DNA of 7,375 nucleotides from an uncultured Eubacteriales bacterium (GTDB lineage Bacteria > Bacillota > Clostridia > Lachnospirales > Lachnospiraceae), in the NCBI GenBank assembly GCA_900313855.1, contig OMSZ01000326.1:1-7375 (forward strand), given 5' to 3'. How positions within the stretch are numbered: the first letter of the stretch is position 1; each line of letters opens with the position of its first letter. The notes under the pieces are model-generated. The model was not told the origin of the DNA. It made no database searches and saw only the letters and a list, made by a program, of their open reading frames with translations. The translations under genes were made by a program, and so were the position numbers. Below are positions 4,972 to 7,375 of this stretch, piece after piece.

Positions 4972-7035
4972 TTACTCTTCCTCAGCCGGAGCCTCTTCTG
5001 CAGCAGGCGTCTCCTCAACAGCTTCCTCAGCTTCTTCTTTAACAGGTGCTTCCTCAACTGTCTCCTCAACTGCAGCTTCAGCAGCTTCATCTGCAGGAGC
5101 TTCATCAACATAAGCATCCTCGTTCTCTTCTTCAGCCGGTGTCTCTATCTCAGGAAGAAGTGCCTTCATACTAAGACTTATCTTTCTGTCCTCTGGTTTG
5201 ATATCAACAACCTTAACCTCAACCTCCTGACCAACAGAAAGTACACTTGAAGGCTTCTCAATTCTCTCTCTTGAAATCTGAGAAACATGAAGCAGGGCAT
5301 CAACTCCCGGCTCTAACTCAACAAATGCGCCAAAATCTGTCATTCTTGCAACACGTCCGGTTACAACATTACCGATTGCATATTTCTCTGCTGCTGTAAG
5401 CCATGGATTAGAATCCTCAAACTTAAGTGAAAGAGCGATCTTCTCTCCATTAATATCCTTGATAAATGCCTTAACATTATCGCCAACCTTGAATAATTTC
5501 TTAGGGCTGTCTACACGTCCCCAAGACATCTCTGAAATATGAAGAAGTCCGTCAGCTCCGCCAAGATCAATGAATGCACCGAAATCTGTAACATTCTTAA
5601 CTGATCCTTCAACTACATCACCAACATTGATCCTTGCGAATAATGCTTCCTTAGCTGCTTTCTTCTCAGCTTCAATAAGTACCTTGCGGTTACCTATTAT
5701 TCTTCTCTTTCTCGGATTGAACTCAGTAAGCTTGAACTCAATCTCCTGATCCTTATATTTTGAAAGGTCTTTCTCGTAAGTATCAGAAACAAGACTTGCA
5801 GGAATGAATACTCTTGCCTCGCCAACAGTAACACCAAGACCACCGTCAACTACCTGAGTAACAACTCCCTTAAGAACCTCTTCATTATTAAATGCTGCCT
5901 CTAATTCCTCATTAGCCTTCTCTGCAGCTACTCGCTTAACCGAAAGAAGAACCTGGCCGTCACCATCATTAGTCTTAATTACCTTAGCCTCGATCTCATC
6001 ATCAACATGAACCTTATCCTTAAGAGATACATTAGGATCATTAGAGAACTCATTCTTAGTAATAATTCCATCTGCTTTGTAGTTAATGTTAAGAATTATC
6101 TCATCATCCTTAACATCAATAACCGTACCCTTTACAATCTTGCCGGGACTGATTCTGTTATCCTCCGCAAAACTGTCTTCTAACATTTTTCCAAATTCGT
6201 CTGCCATGCTACCATGAACCTCCTTAATAATATGATGTGGGGTAGACGCCCCTGCTGTAATACCTACCCTATCAACGGATTCCAAAGTAGCCAAATCCAA
6301 GTCATCGAGTGTCTGAATATAGTAAGTATTTGCACATTCTTTTTTGCTAATGTCATACAGCTTTTGTGTATTAGAACTGTTTCTCCCGCCAATGACAATC
6401 ATAGCATCTACCTGACTTGCTATCTCTGCAGCTTCTTTCTGTCTCACCGCAGTCGCATTACAGATAGTGTTATAAACGGTTATATTATAACCTTTTTCAT
6501 TAAAAATTTCAACTATCTTATTGAAATTATTATGATTAAATGTTGTCTGGGCAACTATAGATAATTCCGTTTTGGAATCGACTTCAAATCTTTTTGCGTC
6601 ATCAACATTCTCCAAAACAACCGGGTTACTGTTACACCATCCGCATATAGCCTGTACCTCAGGATGCTCTCTGCTTCCGATAATAACAATCTGTCTACCT
6701 TCCCTGCTATCTTTATCGACAATATTATGTATTTTCTTAACAAAGGGACAGGTAGCATCTACAAGCTCAAGTTTTTTCTCATTTATAATGTCATATATAT
6801 GTCTGTCAACGCCGTGAGACCTGATAACAACAGTTCCTTTATCAAGAGCTTTGAGCTCTTCCTCACTATTAAGAATCTTAACGCCCTTAGACTCAAGATC
6901 CTTTACAACCTCTTCGTTGTGAATTATCGGACCATATGTATAAACATTACCTTTGCCTGTCTGTTCATATACCGTGTCAACAGCACGTTTAACTCCGAAA
7001 CAAAAACCTGCAGTTTTCGCAAGTATAACTTCCAT
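4972..7035 (-). CDS. ispH-rpsA: IspH-S1 fusion: HMB-PP reductase / ribosomal protein S1
   Basis: This is a two-part protein of 687 residues, counted from the ATG at 7035. Residues 1 to about 285 are IspH, the [4Fe-4S] enzyme that reduces HMB-PP to IPP and DMAPP in the last step of the MEP isoprenoid pathway. The cluster cysteines are C12 (AGFCFGVKRAV), C96 (DATCPFV) and C192 (NTICNAT). H74 (RSHGV), H124 and E126 (REHPEV), the SSNTQ loop near 220-224 and AGASTP near 262-267 are also in place. Four S1 RNA-binding repeats follow: about 297-367 and 385-452 (divergent, as in S1 domains 1-2), 470-538 and 554-624 (both with DFGAF and LLH(I/V)S). The tail from about 628 is almost only Glu and Ala. 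Such fusions are known from clostridia. The fused part may be a true S1 or an S1-like mRNA-binding protein. cmk lies upstream. Confidence 0.97.
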   Translation of the reverse strand: MEVILAKTAGFCFGVKRAVDTVYEQTGKGNVYTYGPIIHNEEVVKDLESKGVKILNSEEELKALDKGTVVIRSHGVDRHIYDIINEKKLELVDATCPFVKKIHNIVDKDSREGRQIVIIGSREHPEVQAICGWCNSNPVVLENVDDAKRFEVDSKTELSIVAQTTFNHNNFNKIVEIFNEKGYNITVYNTICNATAVRQKEAAEIASQVDAMIVIGGRNSSNTQKLYDISKKECANTYYIQTLDDLDLATLESVDRVGITAGASTPHHIIKEVHGSMADEFGKMLEDSFAEDNRISPGKIVKGTVIDVKDDEIILNINYKADGIITKNEFSNDPNVSLKDKVHVDDEIEAKVIKTNDGDGQVLLSVKRVAAEKANEELEAAFNNEEVLKGVVTQVVDGGLGVTVGEARVFIPASLVSDTYEKDLSKYKDQEIEFKLTEFNPRKRRIIGNRKVLIEAEKKAAKEALFARINVGDVVEGSVKNVTDFGAFIDLGGADGLLHISEMSWGRVDSPKKLFKVGDNVKAFIKDINGEKIALSLKFEDSNPWLTAAEKYAIGNVVTGRVARMTDFGAFVELEPGVDALLHVSQISRERIEKPSSVLSVGQEVEVKVVDIKPEDRKISLSMKALLPEIETPAEEENEDAYVDEAPADEAAEAAVEETVEEAPVKEEAEEAVEETPAAEEAPAEEE
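6205..6225 (-). promoter_or_regulatory. Possible internal translation start for a free S1 protein
   Basis: At the IspH/S1 boundary the codons for Lys-Glu-Val spell AAGGAGGT, so the minus strand carries an exact AAGGAGG at 6225-6219. An in-frame ATG follows at 6207-6205 after 11 nt. It would start a 411-residue protein beginning MADEFGKMLED, containing all four S1 repeats and the acidic tail. A second in-frame ATG lies at 6186. The spacer is slightly long, and an out-of-frame ATG at 6215 is closer (3 nt). Use of this start is inference. Confidence 0.35.
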
Positions 7036-7044
7036 TCGCACTTA

Positions 7045-7049
7045 TCTCC
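7045..7049 (-). promoter_or_regulatory. Ribosome binding site deciding the ispH-rpsA start
   Basis: GGAGA on the minus strand. It is only 3 nt from an in-frame GTG at 7041 but 9 nt from the ATG at 7035. The ATG also gives the usual IspH beginning (MEVILAKTAGFC) and places the cluster cysteines at 12 and 96, the numbering of the Escherichia coli enzyme. The ATG is therefore preferred, two codons inside the longest open frame. Confidence 0.75.
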
Positions 7050-7063
7050 AATCCTGATGTTGT

Positions 7064-7077
7064 ATGAATTAATTCAT
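7064..7077. repeat. 14-bp perfect palindrome upstream of ispH-rpsA
   Basis: ATGAATTAATTCAT is a complete palindrome without spacer, centred 35 bases before the start codon. It overlaps the candidate -10 of the gene's promoter, a typical place for a dimeric repressor. No matching second copy was seen in the window, and its AT-richness weakens the case. Confidence 0.35.
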
Positions 7078-7096
7078 TTATTCTAATAAAACTCAA
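7068..7096 (-). promoter_or_regulatory. Weak candidate promoter of ispH-rpsA
   Basis: On the minus strand TTGAGT (7096-7091), a 17-base spacer and ATTAAT (7073-7068), four of six matches each. The start would be near 7061. The gene may equally be read through from cmk, since no good terminator separates them. Confidence 0.28.
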
Positions 7097-7131
7097 TATC
7101 TTTTTCATCATTACGACAATAAACTCAATAT
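7089..7131. repeat. 11-bp direct repeat pair upstream of ispH-rpsA
   Basis: AAACTCAATAT occurs at 7089-7099 and again at 7121-7131, exactly 32 bases apart, close to three helical turns. ACGACAA is also repeated at 7113-7119 and 7141-7147. Sites spaced this way can bind a regulator on one DNA face; a local duplication or chance is also possible. Confidence 0.4.
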
Positions 7132-7139
7132 TTATCGTG

Positions 7140-7161
7140 AACGACAAAATAATTTGCCGTT
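7140..7161 (-). other. Stem-loop just after cmk
   Basis: AACGACAAA (7140-7148) and TTTGCCGTT (7153-7161) form a 9-bp stem with a 4-base loop, 18 bases after the cmk stop. The one imperfect position is G-U in the minus-strand RNA and A-C in the plus-strand RNA, so it fits the leftward transcript. No U tract follows, so it is more likely a processing or stability hairpin than a terminator. Confidence 0.45.
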
Positions 7162-7179
7162 TGCTATAATATCTGACAT

Positions 7180-7375
7180 TCACACATGAGATAATATCTC
7201 AGAAACAACCTCATCAATAGTCATATCAGAGCTGTCTACAAGATAAGCATCATCAGCCTGTTTAAGAGGCGCAATCTCTCTGTTCATGTCGCGTTCATCT
7301 CTTTCGATAATATCAGCCTTAATCTTATCATAATCCGCAGGCTCGCCCTTTTCAACAAGCTCTTTATAACGACGG
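7180..7375 (-). CDS. cmk: Cytidylate kinase, C-terminal part (runs off the right edge)
   Basis: The last 64 codons of a gene that begins beyond the window. Cmk phosphorylates CMP and dCMP with ATP in the cytoplasm, feeding pyrimidine nucleotide and phospholipid synthesis. The visible tail contains RRYKEL, then DIIERDERDMNRE followed by APLKQADDAYLVDSS and MTIDEVVSEIL. The R-x3-D-x2-R pattern within RDERDMNR corresponds to the CMP-binding residues R181, D185 and R188 of the Escherichia coli enzyme, and the PL..A.DA..(I/V)D ending is typical of the family. The P-loop and most of the enzyme are outside the window. cmk next to ispH-rpsA is a common clostridial arrangement, in some genomes with plsC between them; here nothing lies between. 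The 144-base gap has a stem-loop but no clear terminator, so co-transcription is possible. Confidence 0.93.
   Translation of the reverse strand, partial: RRYKELVEKGEPADYDKIKADIIERDERDMNREIAPLKQADDAYLVDSSDMTIDEVVSEILSHV

Noticed and set aside
6213..6215. Out-of-frame ATG right after the internal AAGGAGG in ispH-rpsA.
   Set aside because: The 3-nt spacer is too short for efficient initiation and the frame closes after 11 codons. It could still interfere with the in-frame start.
7036..7041. GTG at 7041 as the ispH-rpsA start.
   Set aside because: It leaves only 3 nt to the GGAGA site; the ATG at 7035 has 9 nt and the canonical IspH N-terminus.
6214..7086. Several plus-strand open frames of 81-140 codons opposite the IspH domain.
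   Set aside because: They are shadows of the ispH-rpsA frame, mutually overlapping and without domain content.

Overview
The window looks like core chromosome of a low-GC Gram-positive bacterium of the class Clostridia, probably a Lachnospiraceae-type organism. The reasons are the AT-rich intergenic DNA, the strong AAGGAGG-type ribosome binding sites, the order ruvA-ruvB-zapA-peptidase U32, and above all a single gene fusing IspH to ribosomal protein S1, which is characteristic of clostridia. I see no mobile element, CRISPR array, tRNA or rRNA. Six of the seven genes lie on the minus strand.

Left block, minus strand, read from right to left: ruvA (2489-1872), ruvB (1816-815), zapA (791-384) and the first 124 codons of a U32-family protein (373 to beyond the left edge). 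The gaps are 55, 23 and 10 bases, so this is probably one operon. It joins Holliday-junction branch migration, an FtsZ-ring accessory factor and a probable RNA-hydroxylation or peptidase-like enzyme. A candidate extended -10 promoter lies at 2594-2602. The ruvA leader carries a 9-bp inverted repeat whose upstream arm could instead pair at the ruvA start codon.

Middle: a 300-base divergent intergenic region (2490-2789) separates ruvA from the only plus-strand gene, a YprB-like DEDD exonuclease (2790-3881). That gene has a predicted leader of about 145 nt with several hairpins, some mutually exclusive, that I could not match to a known RNA class. The gene ends in a clear intrinsic terminator (3883-3940). 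A stand-alone cheR chemotaxis methyltransferase (4813-4037) converges on it from the other side.

Right block, minus strand: the end of cmk (from beyond the right edge to 7180), a 144-base gap, then the ispH-rpsA fusion (7035-4972) with a terminator-like hairpin at 4914-4942, then cheR. The fusion has an intact IspH domain, four S1 repeats and a very acidic tail. At the domain boundary there is an exact AAGGAGG, 11 nt before an in-frame ATG, which could let the ribosome also make a free S1 protein of 411 residues. This is the observation I consider most worth testing.

Everything else is ordinary housekeeping sequence. The candidate promoters, operators and RNA structures rest on reading the sequence by eye and are given with correspondingly low confidence.
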